DNA of 64,000 bases from Arthrobacter ramosus (GCF_039535095.1 NZ_BAAAWN010000001.1:434001-498000); one strand, 5' to 3'; shown: positions 49,398-57,876, numbered from the stretch's first letter. Numbers and translations are program-made. The notes: generated by a model not told the origin, from the letters alone.

Positions 49398-50876
49398 GTG
49401 CCTCAAAACACCACAACCGACCTTCAGCGTGAGCCGGGAACCCTGGCTGCGCCCAGTACCTCTACAACTTCCGAAAACCTCAGCGCCGAGGGCTACCAGA
49501 AGACCCTGAGCCGCCGCCACGTCACCATGATCGCGATGGGCGGTGCGATCGGCGTCGGCCTCTTCATGGGTGCCGGTGGACGCCTTGCCTCCACCGGCCC
49601 GGCCCTGATCTTCTCGTACGCCATTGCCGGCGTCATCGCCTACCTGCTGATGCGGGCCCTCGGCGAACTGATCATGTACCGCCAGACCTCCGGCTCTTTT
49701 GTCAGCTACGCCGGTGAGATGTTCGGCAAAAAGGGTGCCTTCCTCTCCGGTTGGATGTACTTCATCAACTGGGCCATGACGGGCATCGCCGAACTCATTG
49801 CCATCGGCCTGTACTTCCAGTTCTTCTTCCCGAACGTTCCCGTTGAACTGTCCGCCATCGCCGCGCTGGTGCTGCTTGTGGCCGTGAACCTGTTCAGCGT
49901 CAAGGCCTTCGGCGAGTTCGAATTCTGGGCTTCCTGCCTCAAGGTGGCCGCGATCCTGATCTTCCTGGCCGTGGGCACCTTCATGGTGGTCACGAACGCG
50001 CAGGTCGGCACCGGCCACGCTTCCGTGGGGAACCTCTTCGCTGCCGACGGCGGAATGTTCCCCAAGGGCGGCCTGGTGATGATCCTGGTCCTCAACGCCG
50101 TGATCTTCGCTTACAACGCCATCGAACTGGTCGGCATTACCGCTGGCGAGATGCAGAACCCGGAACGCGAAGTGCCCAAGGCGATCCGCGCCGTCGTGGT
50201 CCGCATTGTGGTTTTCTACGTCGGTTCCGTCATGCTGCTGGCGATGCTCCTGCCTTCGGACCAGTACCACGCGGGAACCTCCCCGTTCGTCACGGTCTTC
50301 GGCCAGATGGGCTTGCCCTGGATGGGCGACGTCATGAACATGGTCGTCATCACCGCCGCGCTGTCCTCGTGCAACTCCGGCCTGTACTCGATCGGCCGCA
50401 TCTTCCGCACCATGGCCAACAACGGACATGCCCCCAAATGGCTCACCAAGATGTCCACCCGCCACGTGCCGTACGCGGCCATCCTGGCAATCGGCGCCGT
50501 GTACCTCGTGGGCATCCTGCTCAACATCTGGTTGGGCGGTTCGCACGCCTTCGACCTCGCTCTGAACACGGCCTCGATCGGCGTCATCTTCACATGGGGC
50601 TCGATTTTCGCCAGCCAGATCGCGCTGCGCAAGAAGAAGGGCAACGTTTCCAGCCTGCCGATGCCGGGTTCGCCGTGGACCAGCTGGGTTGGCCTGATCG
50701 CCCTCTTGGCCATCACCGTGCTGATCGGCATGGACACTATGACGGACAAGGCCACGGGCGAGGTGTTCCTCCTGGGCCTCTGGACCCTGGCCACGATTCC
50801 GTTCTTCGCCTTGGTGCTGTGGCTCGGCTGGCAGAAGGTCAAGAACAACGAGCCGAAGAGCGAGCTGTTTAGCTAG
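49398..50876 (+). CDS. Amino-acid permease, APC superfamily (AnsP/GabP-like)
   Basis: A 492-residue transporter with 12 predicted helices. The first helix motif is MIAMGGAIGVGLFMGAGGRLASTGPALIFSY (substrate-binding GxG region), followed by LGELIMYRQTSGSFVSYAGE and IELVGITAGEMQNPEREVPKAI. The loop with FRTMANNGHAPKWLTKMSTRHVP is typical of the AAT subfamily. Length and loops resemble L-asparagine permease AnsP or D-serine/glycine transporters; the substrate cannot be fixed by sight. GTG start with AAGGAACAG upstream. Ends in a hairpin shared with the convergent hydrolase gene. Confidence 0.9.
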   Translation: MPQNTTTDLQREPGTLAAPSTSTTSENLSAEGYQKTLSRRHVTMIAMGGAIGVGLFMGAGGRLASTGPALIFSYAIAGVIAYLLMRALGELIMYRQTSGSFVSYAGEMFGKKGAFLSGWMYFINWAMTGIAELIAIGLYFQFFFPNVPVELSAIAALVLLVAVNLFSVKAFGEFEFWASCLKVAAILIFLAVGTFMVVTNAQVGTGHASVGNLFAADGGMFPKGGLVMILVLNAVIFAYNAIELVGITAGEMQNPEREVPKAIRAVVVRIVVFYVGSVMLLAMLLPSDQYHAGTSPFVTVFGQMGLPWMGDVMNMVVITAALSSCNSGLYSIGRIFRTMANNGHAPKWLTKMSTRHVPYAAILAIGAVYLVGILLNIWLGGSHAFDLALNTASIGVIFTWGSIFASQIALRKKKGNVSSLPMPGSPWTSWVGLIALLAITVLIGMDTMTDKATGEVFLLGLWTLATIPFFALVLWLGWQKVKNNEPKSELFS

Positions 50877-50936
50877 TCCCCACCGCCACCCTCGCCTCGC
50901 AAGCTCGGCCAGGGAACCCTGGCGGCGTGGGCCCAC

Positions 50937-50978
50937 ACGACGGCGGGCGCCTCCCGCTCCGGGGGCGCCCGCCGTCGT
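50937..50978. terminator. Bidirectional terminator hairpin
   Basis: ACGACGGCGGGCGCC (50937-50951) is perfectly complementary to 50964-50978. It lies between the convergent permease and dienelactone hydrolase genes. No long T-run on either side. Confidence 0.75.
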
Positions 50979-50992
50979 ACTCTGTTCAGCCG

Positions 50993-51718
50993 CTAGTCCC
51001 TCAGGTGCTTCGCGAAGTGGTCCTCGATCCGCTGCCAGCCTTCCGGAGCCGCAGCCGGATCGGGTTTGATGCCCATCACCCGCATCAACGGCCGCAGTGG
51101 CCGGGGCCCGACCGGAACGTCGTTCATGAAGGCGTGGCCCGCCGTCGGGAACTCCTTGACGTCGTGCTCGATCCCAAGGTTCGTCAACGCAGCCTCCAAC
51201 TTCGCGGCCGCTCCCCGCAACGTCCGGTCCTTGCCTCCATAGTTGGCCACCACCGGGCAAGCGCCCGCCAAAGCCTGCTCCAGGTGCCGTGGCAATTGGC
51301 CGTAGTTCACGGAGGCCGCGTCGAAGTCGTCGTGGGCCGCGAGCAGGGCGAAGGCGCCTCCCATGCAGAAACCGATGACCCCCACTTTTCCAGTGCACCG
51401 GACATCGCTGCGGAGCCAGGAACGTGCCGTGGACACATCCGTAAATGCCCGGCCCGTGCCCGACATCAGGGAGCGCATGGTCGCCACGAGGCAGCGCCTC
51501 GCGCCGCCGTCGCTATAGAGATCGACGGCGAGCGTCAAGTAACCGGCCGAGGCGAGCCTGTCTGTGTGCCGCCGCATCATGTCGTCGAGCCCAAAGGCTT
51601 CATGGATAAGCACGACGCCGGGAAACGGACCTTCGCCGTCGGGCTCGGCCAAGTACCCCTGCAGGGTCCGCGAGCCTCCGGCCGCCGCACTGTCCGCGCT
51701 CAAGTCAATGTGCACCAT
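50993..51718 (-). CDS. Dienelactone hydrolase family protein
   Basis: A 241-residue alpha/beta hydrolase. Features: PFPGVVLIHEAFGLDDMMRRH (with the Glu that orients the nucleophile), VGVIGFCMGGAFALLAAH (G-x-C-x-G-G, nucleophilic Cys as in DLH) and FPTAGHAFMND with the catalytic His. DLH enzymes open lactone rings in chloroaromatic degradation, but many homologs are general esterases. ATG 51718 is chosen with GAAAGG upstream; the frame extends to 51799 without support. Divergent from the SRPBCC gene. Confidence 0.88.
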   Translation of the reverse strand: MVHIDLSADSAAAGGSRTLQGYLAEPDGEGPFPGVVLIHEAFGLDDMMRRHTDRLASAGYLTLAVDLYSDGGARRCLVATMRSLMSGTGRAFTDVSTARSWLRSDVRCTGKVGVIGFCMGGAFALLAAHDDFDAASVNYGQLPRHLEQALAGACPVVANYGGKDRTLRGAAAKLEAALTNLGIEHDVKEFPTAGHAFMNDVPVGPRPLRPLMRVMGIKPDPAAAPEGWQRIEDHFAKHLRD

Positions 51719-51827
51719 GGTGAGGAAGCCTTTCGTTGGCCGATCCGATTGCGGCGTAGGCCCAGTGTTTGCCATCCCGACGGTCCGCGCAAGTGTCATT
51801 GTCAGCAGTCGCAGCTAGGCTCGATGC

Positions 51828-52286
51828 ATGGACCACAGCACCACTCTCAGCCAGCACGTCAACGCCTCCCGGGAGAAAGTCTGGGCCGTCATCACCGACA
51901 TTCCGGGCTCGGCCAAGACCCTCTCGGGCGTCAAAGCCATTCAGATGCTCAGCGAGGGACCCTATGGTGAGGGCACGCGGTGGAAGGAAACCCGCGCCAT
52001 GATGGGCAGGGAGGAAACCGTGGAAATGCACGTTTCCCAGTGCGATCCTCCGCGCGGCACCACGGTCAAGGCGCGGCAGGGCGGCGCGGATTACACCACC
52101 CGATTCACCTTGGAAGAGCGCGACGGCGGGACCGAACTCGCGCTGTTCTTCGGCGCCGAGGTCCTCAAGCCGACTTTCTTCAGCAAGGTCATGATGGCCG
52201 CGTTCGGAAAGCTCGGGATGAGCGTCACGCGCAAGGCGCTTGCGAAGGATCTCGCCGAGATCGCGGCGAAAGCGGAGGCGCTCTGA
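51828..52286 (+). CDS. SRPBCC-family protein (polyketide cyclase/START-like)
   Basis: A 152-residue protein: TLSQHVNASREKVWAVITDIPGSA opens the START-like fold, then EGTRWKETRAMMGREETVEMHV, and TRFTLEERDGGTELALFFGAEV followed by a long C-terminal helix. It has a hydrophobic ligand pocket by family; ligand unknown. The TGA overlaps the ATG of the pentapeptide gene, so both are made from one message. Confidence 0.87.
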   Translation: MDHSTTLSQHVNASREKVWAVITDIPGSAKTLSGVKAIQMLSEGPYGEGTRWKETRAMMGREETVEMHVSQCDPPRGTTVKARQGGADYTTRFTLEERDGGTELALFFGAEVLKPTFFSKVMMAAFGKLGMSVTRKALAKDLAEIAAKAEAL

Positions 52287-52945
52287 TGGCGGCGGTCGCC
52301 AAGGTGACGGCACCCCGGATTTCCCCGATCAGGCTTGACGAGCTCCGCGACGATCCCGCGCCGGACTTCCAGCGCGGGGAGCGGTACGACGGCGTCCGCC
52401 TCACCCGGGCCGTGGCTGACGGAGCGGAGCTGAGCGGGGCGGACTTCATCGAGTGTGAATTCAACGGAGTCTCTTTCAACGAGGCACAGCTGCGTGGCGC
52501 GAACTTCCGGGACTGCATCCTGAATGAGCCCTACGCGCCGGTGTTTACCGCTGCACGCACCTCGTGGCGTGAAGTGGAGATCAGCAACCCGCGTTGGGGT
52601 TCTGCGGAGATGTACGAGGGCGCCTGGCATTCGGTGAAGATCGACGGCGGCAAGCTGGACTTCCTGAACCTGCGTGGATCCAAACTCACGGATGTGGTGA
52701 TCACGGGCTGCATCATCAATGAGCTCGACCTCGGGGCATGTACCGCGACGCGGATGGTGCTCAAGGACTGCACCATCGGGACCCTGGATGTCACAGGGGC
52801 CAAGCTCAAGGATGTGGACCTGCGTGGCTCGGACTTCCGGATGATCAATGGACTTGGTGGACTGTCCGGCGTGGTCATTGACGATTACCAGCTCAGCCTG
52901 TTGGCGCCCCTTTTGGCCGGACATCTGGGTATCCGGGTGATCTGA
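52286..52945 (+). CDS. Pentapeptide-repeat protein
   Basis: A 219-residue right-handed beta-helix protein. Repeats of the A(D/N)LxX type run from about residue 45: GAELSGADFIECEFNGVSFNE, LRGANFRDCI, then after a spacer LDFLNLRGSKLTDVVITGC, LDLGACTATRMVLKDC, LDVTGAKLKDVDLRGSDF. Some family members (MfpA, Qnr) mimic DNA and protect gyrase, but this one lacks the uninterrupted coil length, so that role is not supported. Coupled to the SRPBCC gene by TGATG. Confidence 0.88.
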   Translation: MAAVAKVTAPRISPIRLDELRDDPAPDFQRGERYDGVRLTRAVADGAELSGADFIECEFNGVSFNEAQLRGANFRDCILNEPYAPVFTAARTSWREVEISNPRWGSAEMYEGAWHSVKIDGGKLDFLNLRGSKLTDVVITGCIINELDLGACTATRMVLKDCTIGTLDVTGAKLKDVDLRGSDFRMINGLGGLSGVVIDDYQLSLLAPLLAGHLGIRVI

Positions 52946-52988
52946 GTGGAGCAACGGGGTCGCGAGGTGGCGGTTCACCACGTGACGG

Positions 52989-53016
52989 TTGACCGCGGGG
53001 CGGCGCCGTGTAATCT
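52989..53016 (+). promoter_or_regulatory. Promoter of the thiolase operon
   Basis: TTGACC (52989-52994) and TAATCT (53011-53016) with a 16-base spacer form a good housekeeping-type promoter 63 bp before the thiolase start. Confidence 0.65.
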
Positions 53017-53021
53017 TTATA

Positions 53022-53036
53022 GAACGAACGGTCGGT
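53022..53036. promoter_or_regulatory. TetR/PaaR-type operator at the transcription start
   Basis: GAACGAACGGTCGGT (complement ACCGACCGTTCGTTC) is an imperfect palindrome of the ACCGAnnnnTCGGT kind used by TetR-family repressors of phenylacetate and fatty-acid genes. It lies immediately after the -10, where a repressor would block initiation. Confidence 0.65.
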
Positions 53037-53078
53037 AAATTATTCACCGGCCCCGCTCCCTTCGCGAAGGATGTTCTC

Positions 53079-54302
53079 ATGGTCGAGGCTTTTCTTGTTG
53101 GCGGTGCCCGCACCCCTGTAGGCCGTTATGGCGGCGCCCTTTCCGCGGTCCGGCCCGATGACCTGGCGGCCCTCGTGGTCCGCGAAGCCGTGGCCCGTGC
53201 CGGCATCGACCCCGACGCGATCGACGAAGTCATCCTGGGCAACGCCAACGGCGCCGGCGAGGAAAACCGCAATGTCGCCCGGATGGCCACCCTTCTCGCG
53301 GGACTGCCCCTCCACATCCCGGGCATCACGATCAACCGCCTTTGCGCCTCCGGCATGAGCGCCATCATCATGGCCAGCCACATGATCAAGGCCGGCGCGG
53401 CGGACATCGTGGTGGCTGGCGGCGTCGAGTCGATGAGCCGGGCCCCGTGGGTGCAGGAGAAGCCCACCACGGCCTTCGCCAAGCCCGGCCAGATCTTCGA
53501 CACCTCCATCGGCTGGCGCTTCGCCAACCCGCTCTTCAGCAAGGGCGAGTTGTCCCGCGGCGGCAAGATGACGTATTCCATGCCGGAAACCGCCGAGGAA
53601 GTCGCCCGCGTGGACGGTATCTCCCGCGAAGACGCCGATGCCTTCGCCGTCCGCTCGCACGAACGCGCACTTGCTGCCATCGCCGGCGGTCGCTTCAAGG
53701 AAGAGATCGTGCCGGTCACCGTGAAGACGCGCAAGGGCGAAACCATGGTGGACACCGACGAAGGCCCGCGCGAGGGAACCACCATGGAGGTCCTCGCCGG
53801 GCTCCGTCCAGTGGTTGCCGGCGGATCTGTTGTCACGGCGGGCAACTCCTCCTCGCTCAACGACGGCGCCTCGGCCATCATCGTCGCGTCCGAGGCTGCC
53901 ATCGAAAAGTTCGGCCTCACTCCGCGGGCCCGCATCATCGACGGCGGCTCGGCCGGTTGCGAACCGGAAATCATGGGCATCGGCCCTGTTCCGGCCACCC
54001 AGAAAATCCTGACCCGTTCCGGACTCACGGTCGGCGACCTTGGCGCCGTCGAACTCAATGAAGCCTTCGCGACGCAATCGCTCGCTAGCATGCGGCGTTT
54101 GGGCCTGGATCCGGACATTGTGAACCTCGACGGCGGTGCCATCTCCCTGGGGCACCCGCTCGGTTCCAGCGGCTCACGTATCGCGATCACTTTGCTGGGC
54201 CGCATGGAACGCGAGCTGGGCACCGCCGACCGTAAGATCGGCCTCGCGACGATGTGCATCGGCGTCGGGCAGGGCGCTGCCATTCTCCTGGAAGGCATGT
54301 AA
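53079..54302 (+). CDS. Acetyl-CoA C-acyltransferase (thiolase; PaaJ/FadA-like)
   Basis: A 407-residue degradative thiolase. Catalytic Cys: ITINRLCASGMSAIIMASHMI (near residue 91). The C-terminal His is in GGAISLGHPLGSSGSRI, and the second Cys in GLATMCIGVGQGAAIL. The start, EAFLVGGARTPVGRYGGALS, is the PaaJ/PcaF style. With the next two genes (hydratase, 3-hydroxyacyl-CoA dehydrogenase) it forms a short beta-oxidation unit, as in lower phenylacetate degradation (PaaJ-PaaF-PaaH). The ring-cleavage genes paaABCDE and paaZ are absent, so fatty-acid use remains possible. ATG 53079; TAATG couples it to the hydratase. Confidence 0.9.
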   Translation: MVEAFLVGGARTPVGRYGGALSAVRPDDLAALVVREAVARAGIDPDAIDEVILGNANGAGEENRNVARMATLLAGLPLHIPGITINRLCASGMSAIIMASHMIKAGAADIVVAGGVESMSRAPWVQEKPTTAFAKPGQIFDTSIGWRFANPLFSKGELSRGGKMTYSMPETAEEVARVDGISREDADAFAVRSHERALAAIAGGRFKEEIVPVTVKTRKGETMVDTDEGPREGTTMEVLAGLRPVVAGGSVVTAGNSSSLNDGASAIIVASEAAIEKFGLTPRARIIDGGSAGCEPEIMGIGPVPATQKILTRSGLTVGDLGAVELNEAFATQSLASMRRLGLDPDIVNLDGGAISLGHPLGSSGSRIAITLLGRMERELGTADRKIGLATMCIGVGQGAAILLEGM

Positions 54303-55108
54303 TGGCGTTGAAGCCAGAGGAATTCGGAACGTTGCTCATCGAGGAACGCGAGGACCGCGTCACCGTGCTGCTGAACCGGCCCGAGGTCCGCAACGCGATC
54401 GACCAGCAAATGGTGGACGAACTCCATCAGGTGTGCGATTACCTTGAACGCGAGCCCAAAATCCTGATCATTGCCGGCGTCGAAGGCGTCTTTGCATCAG
54501 GTGCCGATATCGGCCAGCTGAGGGAACGCCGCCGCGACGACGCCTTGCGCGGCATCAACTCCACCATCTTCGTGCGGATCGCGAAGCTGCCCATGCCCGT
54601 CATCGCGGCCCTGGACGGCTATTGCCTGGGCGGCGGGGCCGAACTCGCCTACGCCGCGGACTTCCGCATCGGCACGCCGAGCCTGCGCATCGGCAACCCG
54701 GAAACCGGACTGGGCATCATGGCCGCGGCCGGTGCTACGTGGCGCCTCAAGGAACTCGTGGGGGAGCCGATCGCCAAGGAGATCCTCTTGGCCGGGGCGG
54801 TCCTCCGAGCGGAGGAAGCCCTCCGCATCAATCTCATCACCCAGATCCACGAAGCTCCCGTGCTGATGGAAGCGGCCCATAACCTTGCGGACCGGATCGG
54901 CCGGCAGGATCCCTTGGCCGTGCGGATCACCAAGTCCGTGTTCCACGCTCCGGCCGAGGCGCACCCCGTGATCGACACCCTGGCCCAGGGCATGCTTTTC
55001 GAATCGCAAGCCAAGTTCGACCGCATGCAGGCGTTCCTGGACAAAAAGAGCGCCAAGCAATCCAGCGACAAACAGTCCAGCGACAATCCAGACAGGACCC
55101 GAAAATGA
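54302..55108 (+). CDS. Enoyl-CoA hydratase/isomerase (PaaF-like)
   Basis: A 268-residue crotonase-fold protein: VTVLLNRPEVRNAIDQQMVDELH, then FASGADIGQLRERR (oxyanion hole), MPVIAALDGYCLGGGAELAYAADFRIGTP, and IGNPETGLGIMAAAGATWRL, with Glu in the hydratase position. It hydrates a 2,3-enoyl-CoA to the 3-hydroxyacyl-CoA used by the next enzyme. Tail is Lys/Gln/Ser-rich with a duplicated SSDKQSSDN. TAATG upstream and ATGA downstream overlaps. Confidence 0.9.
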   Translation: MALKPEEFGTLLIEEREDRVTVLLNRPEVRNAIDQQMVDELHQVCDYLEREPKILIIAGVEGVFASGADIGQLRERRRDDALRGINSTIFVRIAKLPMPVIAALDGYCLGGGAELAYAADFRIGTPSLRIGNPETGLGIMAAAGATWRLKELVGEPIAKEILLAGAVLRAEEALRINLITQIHEAPVLMEAAHNLADRIGRQDPLAVRITKSVFHAPAEAHPVIDTLAQGMLFESQAKFDRMQAFLDKKSAKQSSDKQSSDNPDRTRK

Positions 55109-55968
55109 CAGCAACGCCCGCCATCCCGCATGTTGTCGGTGTCCTCGGCGGTGGCCGCATGGGTGCCGGCATCGCCCATGCCTTCCTGATCAAGGGCGCT
55201 ACGGTGATCGTCGTCGAGCGAGACCACGAATCCGCCGCCGGTGCGCAGGGTCGCGTTGCTGAGGCCGTGGCCAAGTCCGCCGCCCGAGGCACCCTGACGG
55301 AAACCGCCGGAGAGGCCTTGTCCCGGTTCAGCACCTCAACCGACTATGACTCCTTCGTCCATTGCGGGCTCGTGGTCGAAGCCGTGCCCGAGGACTACGA
55401 GCTCAAGGTTGCGGCCCTCAAAGCTGTGGAGGAGCACCTCTCCGCCGACGCCTTCCTGGCCTCCAACACCTCGTCGCTCTCCGTGACCGGGCTCGCTTCG
55501 CAGCTCCGGCGGCCCGCCAATTTCGTGGGCCTGCACTTCTTCAACCCGGTCCCGGCTTCCACGCTCATCGAGGTGGTCCTGGCCAAGGAGACTTCGCCGG
55601 AGCTCGCCGCCACGGCGAAAAGCTGGACCGAGGCACTCGGCAAGACCGCCGTCGTCGTCAACGATGCGCCCGGCTTTGCCTCGTCGCGGCTGGGCGTCGC
55701 GATCGCACTCGAGGCGATGCGCATGGTGGAAGAAGGCGTGGCCTCCGCGGAGGACATCGACGCCGCCATGGTGCTCGGCTACAAGCACCCCACGGGACCG
55801 CTCAAGACCACGGACATCGTGGGCCTGGACGTGCGCCTCGGCATCGCCGAGTACCTGCATTCGACGCTCGGGGAGCGCTTCGCCCCGCCGCAGATCCTGC
55901 GCGACAAGGTTGCCCGCGGCGAGCTGGGACGCAAGACCGGCAAGGGTTTCTTCGACTGGACTGACTAG
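55105..55968 (+). CDS. 3-hydroxyacyl-CoA dehydrogenase (PaaH/FadB2-like)
   Basis: A 287-residue NAD-dependent dehydrogenase. Rossmann motif VGVLGGGRMGAGIAHAFLIKG. Catalytic His/Glu regions are LASNTSSLSVTGLASQLRRP, FVGLHFFNPVPASTLIEVV and VVVNDAPGFASSRLGVAIALEAMRMVEEG. The C-terminal helices contain YKHPTGPLKTTDIVGLDVRL. It is the stand-alone short type like PaaH, PaaC or Hbd. Last gene of the unit; a palindromic repeat follows 10 bases after the stop. Confidence 0.93.
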   Translation: MTATPAIPHVVGVLGGGRMGAGIAHAFLIKGATVIVVERDHESAAGAQGRVAEAVAKSAARGTLTETAGEALSRFSTSTDYDSFVHCGLVVEAVPEDYELKVAALKAVEEHLSADAFLASNTSSLSVTGLASQLRRPANFVGLHFFNPVPASTLIEVVLAKETSPELAATAKSWTEALGKTAVVVNDAPGFASSRLGVAIALEAMRMVEEGVASAEDIDAAMVLGYKHPTGPLKTTDIVGLDVRLGIAEYLHSTLGERFAPPQILRDKVARGELGRKTGKGFFDWTD

Positions 55969-55978
55969 CGCCTCGTAC

Positions 55979-56045
55979 CCCCAACTAGCTCGCATTTGTT
56001 GTCGTTTTCAGGCCCTATAACGACAACAAATGCGAGTCACTTGGG
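55979..56045. repeat. Palindromic repeat family A, copy 3
   Basis: 67 bp, CCCCAACTAGCTCGCATTTG to GCGAGTCACTTGGG, with the middle GTCGTTTTCAGGCCCTATAACGAC. It separates convergent genes and contains the stop codon (56037-56039) of the DUF559 gene. Confidence 0.88.
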
Positions 56046-56981
56046 CGTCCAGCCTCGGTCCAAAAGCACGGCACGGACTTTCGCGACGGCGGACCGTGCT
56101 TCGTTCGCCATGTGGCGTTTGGAGATCCTCACCAAGTGCCAGCCCGCACGGGCGAAATCCTCTTCTCGGGCGATGTCCCGGACTATCTGGGCCGGCTCGG
56201 AATGCGGCTCGCCGTCGTATTCGACCGCCACACGGTGTTCCGGATAGGCGAGATCCGGTTGACGTACGACGCCGGCACTTAGCTCAGTGGCTACGTTCAG
56301 TTGGGGTTCCGGCAGCCCGCCGTTTTCAAGGGCCAGCCGGAGCCGCGTTTCGGGGGCCGAGTCTGAGCCGATCCGCGCCTGTTCGAGGGCCAGGCGCGCC
56401 TTGCGGATCCCGGGAGTGCCTTTGTGCCGGTCCAGCATGTCGGCCAGCCGTTCCAATGTTGCGTACGGCTCTGTCCGGCCTTCAAACTCCGCCCGGGGGA
56501 TCCGCACCAGATGGTCGGCCACAACGGTCAGTTCGTCCACGCTCATCTTCCTGGACACATCAAGCCAGGTCCGGGTGCGCGTGGTGACCAGAAGGCCGTC
56601 AAGACTCGTGATTTCGTCGTCGAAGAACTGCCCCACATGCCCAACCACCCCGGTTCGCCGGGGAATGGCCATGGTGTCCGGACGCGAAATGTGGATGCGC
56701 GGATCATCGCTGCCTGGCAGGAACCCCGGGAACGACCACAGACCGAAGGCCGTGGCGTGAGACGCTGCCGAGAACTCGGTCACCGCGGTGAAAGGCCGGA
56801 CGAAACCGACCTCCTTTGGTTGACCTTGGGCAAAGGCCTGGTCCGGAATCCTGATGCCCCGGCTCGGCGCGGGCAGCGCTCGGTGCCGCAACCGCCGGAG
56901 GCTCACGCCGGCGTCGACCGCTTCTTGAAAGGTGAACGGGGCGCACGCCAGCAGCGCGGGCAAGGGTTGCGGAGTCCTCAT
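56037..56981 (-). CDS. DUF559-type nuclease-fold protein (paralog of 17265-18326)
   Basis: A 314-residue protein. The N-terminal third has an AbiEi-like winged helix (FTFQEAVDAGVSLRRLRHRAL, then APSRGIRIPD). The C-terminus is the Vsr/DUF559 nuclease fold: VVRQPDLAYPEHRVAVEYDGEPH, REEDFARAGWHLVRISKR. The D...ExDG catalytic-type residues are intact. Between them the middle segment includes VTTRTRTWLDVSRKMSVDEL. ATG 56981 is chosen; the open frame runs to 57083 inside repeat copy 4. The gene sits between repeat copies 3 and 4, and its stop lies inside copy 3, mirroring the arrangement at 17134-18395. Confidence 0.8.
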   Translation of the reverse strand: MRTPQPLPALLACAPFTFQEAVDAGVSLRRLRHRALPAPSRGIRIPDQAFAQGQPKEVGFVRPFTAVTEFSAASHATAFGLWSFPGFLPGSDDPRIHISRPDTMAIPRRTGVVGHVGQFFDDEITSLDGLLVTTRTRTWLDVSRKMSVDELTVVADHLVRIPRAEFEGRTEPYATLERLADMLDRHKGTPGIRKARLALEQARIGSDSAPETRLRLALENGGLPEPQLNVATELSAGVVRQPDLAYPEHRVAVEYDGEPHSEPAQIVRDIAREEDFARAGWHLVRISKRHMANEARSAVAKVRAVLLDRGWTPK

Positions 56982-57043
56982 GGCCCTATCGTTGCAAATC
57001 CTGGAACGCCATTTTGAGTTATCCACAGGCAACCGCCCCGGAA

Positions 57044-57110
57044 CCCCAACTGACTCGCAGTTGTTGTCGTTTTCAGCCGCCAAAACGACAACAAATGCGA
57101 GCTAGTTGGG
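57044..57110. repeat. Palindromic repeat family A, copy 4
   Basis: 67 bp, CCCCAACTGACTCGCAGTTG to GCGAGCTAGTTGGG, with GTCGTTTTCAGCCGCCAAAACGAC in the middle. It lies between divergent genes (DUF559 and GNAT), so it cannot be only a terminator; 17 bases precede the GNAT start. Confidence 0.88.
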
Positions 57111-57127
57111 TCGGTTAGGCTGGCTGG

Positions 57128-57727
57128 GTGACTCTCATTGCACCCGTGACCCTGGACGGCCGCTTCGTAACCCTGGAGCCCCTTAGCTCCGAGCACCACG
57201 ACGGCCTTGTGGATGCCGCCAAAGACGGCGAGTTGTGGAAACTCTGGTACACCTCGGTTCCGACGCCGGGGGGCATGGCCGCGGAGATCGACCGCCGGCT
57301 CGGGCTGCAGGAGCAAGGATCCATGCTGCCGTTCGCCACCCGGTTGAAGGCGACCGGCAAGTTGATCGGCATGACCACCTACATGAACATCGACGCCGCC
57401 ACCCCGCGCGTCGAGATCGGCTCCACGTGGAACGCCGCCTCGGCGCAGGGTCGCGGGAGCAACCCGGACTCCAAACTGCTGCTCCTGCGCCACGCTTTCG
57501 AAACCCTTGGCTGCCCTGCCGTCGAATTCCGTACACACTGGCTCAACCACCAGTCCCGCGAGGCCATCGCCCGGTTGGGCGCTAAGCAGGACGGCGTCCT
57601 GCGGAACCACTCTCGGACTTCGGACGGAGTGCTCCGCGACACCGTGGTGTTCTCGATCCTCGAACACGAGTGGCCCGCGGTCCGCACCGGTCTCGAGTTC
57701 AGGCTCGCGTCACGCCTCCCCAAGTAG
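57128..57727 (+). CDS. GNAT-family acetyltransferase (RimJ/RimL-like)
   Basis: A 199-residue acetyltransferase of the ribosomal-protein/alanine type: TLDGRFVTLEPLSSEHHDGLVDAA at the start, PRVEIGSTWNAASAQGRGSNPDSKLLLLRHAFETLG in the acetyl-CoA region, then VEFRTHWLNHQSREAIARLGAKQDGVLRNH. Such proteins acetylate N-termini or small molecules. GTG start; its stop (TAG 57725-57727) lies inside repeat copy 5 and its start is 17 bases from copy 4, so the whole gene is framed by two repeats. Confidence 0.87.
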   Translation: MTLIAPVTLDGRFVTLEPLSSEHHDGLVDAAKDGELWKLWYTSVPTPGGMAAEIDRRLGLQEQGSMLPFATRLKATGKLIGMTTYMNIDAATPRVEIGSTWNAASAQGRGSNPDSKLLLLRHAFETLGCPAVEFRTHWLNHQSREAIARLGAKQDGVLRNHSRTSDGVLRDTVVFSILEHEWPAVRTGLEFRLASRLPK

Positions 57728-57784
57728 CTCGCAGTTGATGCCGTTTTGAGCCCTGATAACGACATTAAGTGCGAGCCAGTTGGG
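57718..57784. repeat. Palindromic repeat family A, copy 5
   Basis: 67 bp, CCCCAAGTAGCTCGCAGTTG to GCGAGCCAGTTGGG; centre GCCGTTTTGAGCCCTGATAACGAC. It contains the GNAT gene's stop codon. More diverged than copies 1, 3 and 4. Confidence 0.85.
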
Positions 57785-57876
57785 TTAGCGGGAGGGAAAC
57801 GGGGGCGCCCCCACGTCCGGCTACACTCTTGAAGGCAACACGTGCCGAAGATCCATTCCTCCGGAAGCAGTCCCCA

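Noticed and set aside
48468..51398. 976-codon open frame on the minus strand
   Set aside because: Only its last 242 codons are a real gene (CPBP protease). The rest is antisense to the amino-acid permease, with Asp/Gly/His-rich composition typical of a GC-driven shadow.
52286..52945. Qnr/MfpA-like gyrase-protecting pentapeptide protein
   Set aside because: The repeats are interrupted by a long non-repeat segment and are too few for a DNA-mimicking coil.
28752..57784. Family A repeats considered as a CRISPR array
   Set aside because: Copies are dispersed and unevenly spaced, longer than CRISPR repeats and perfectly palindromic; no cas genes are nearby.
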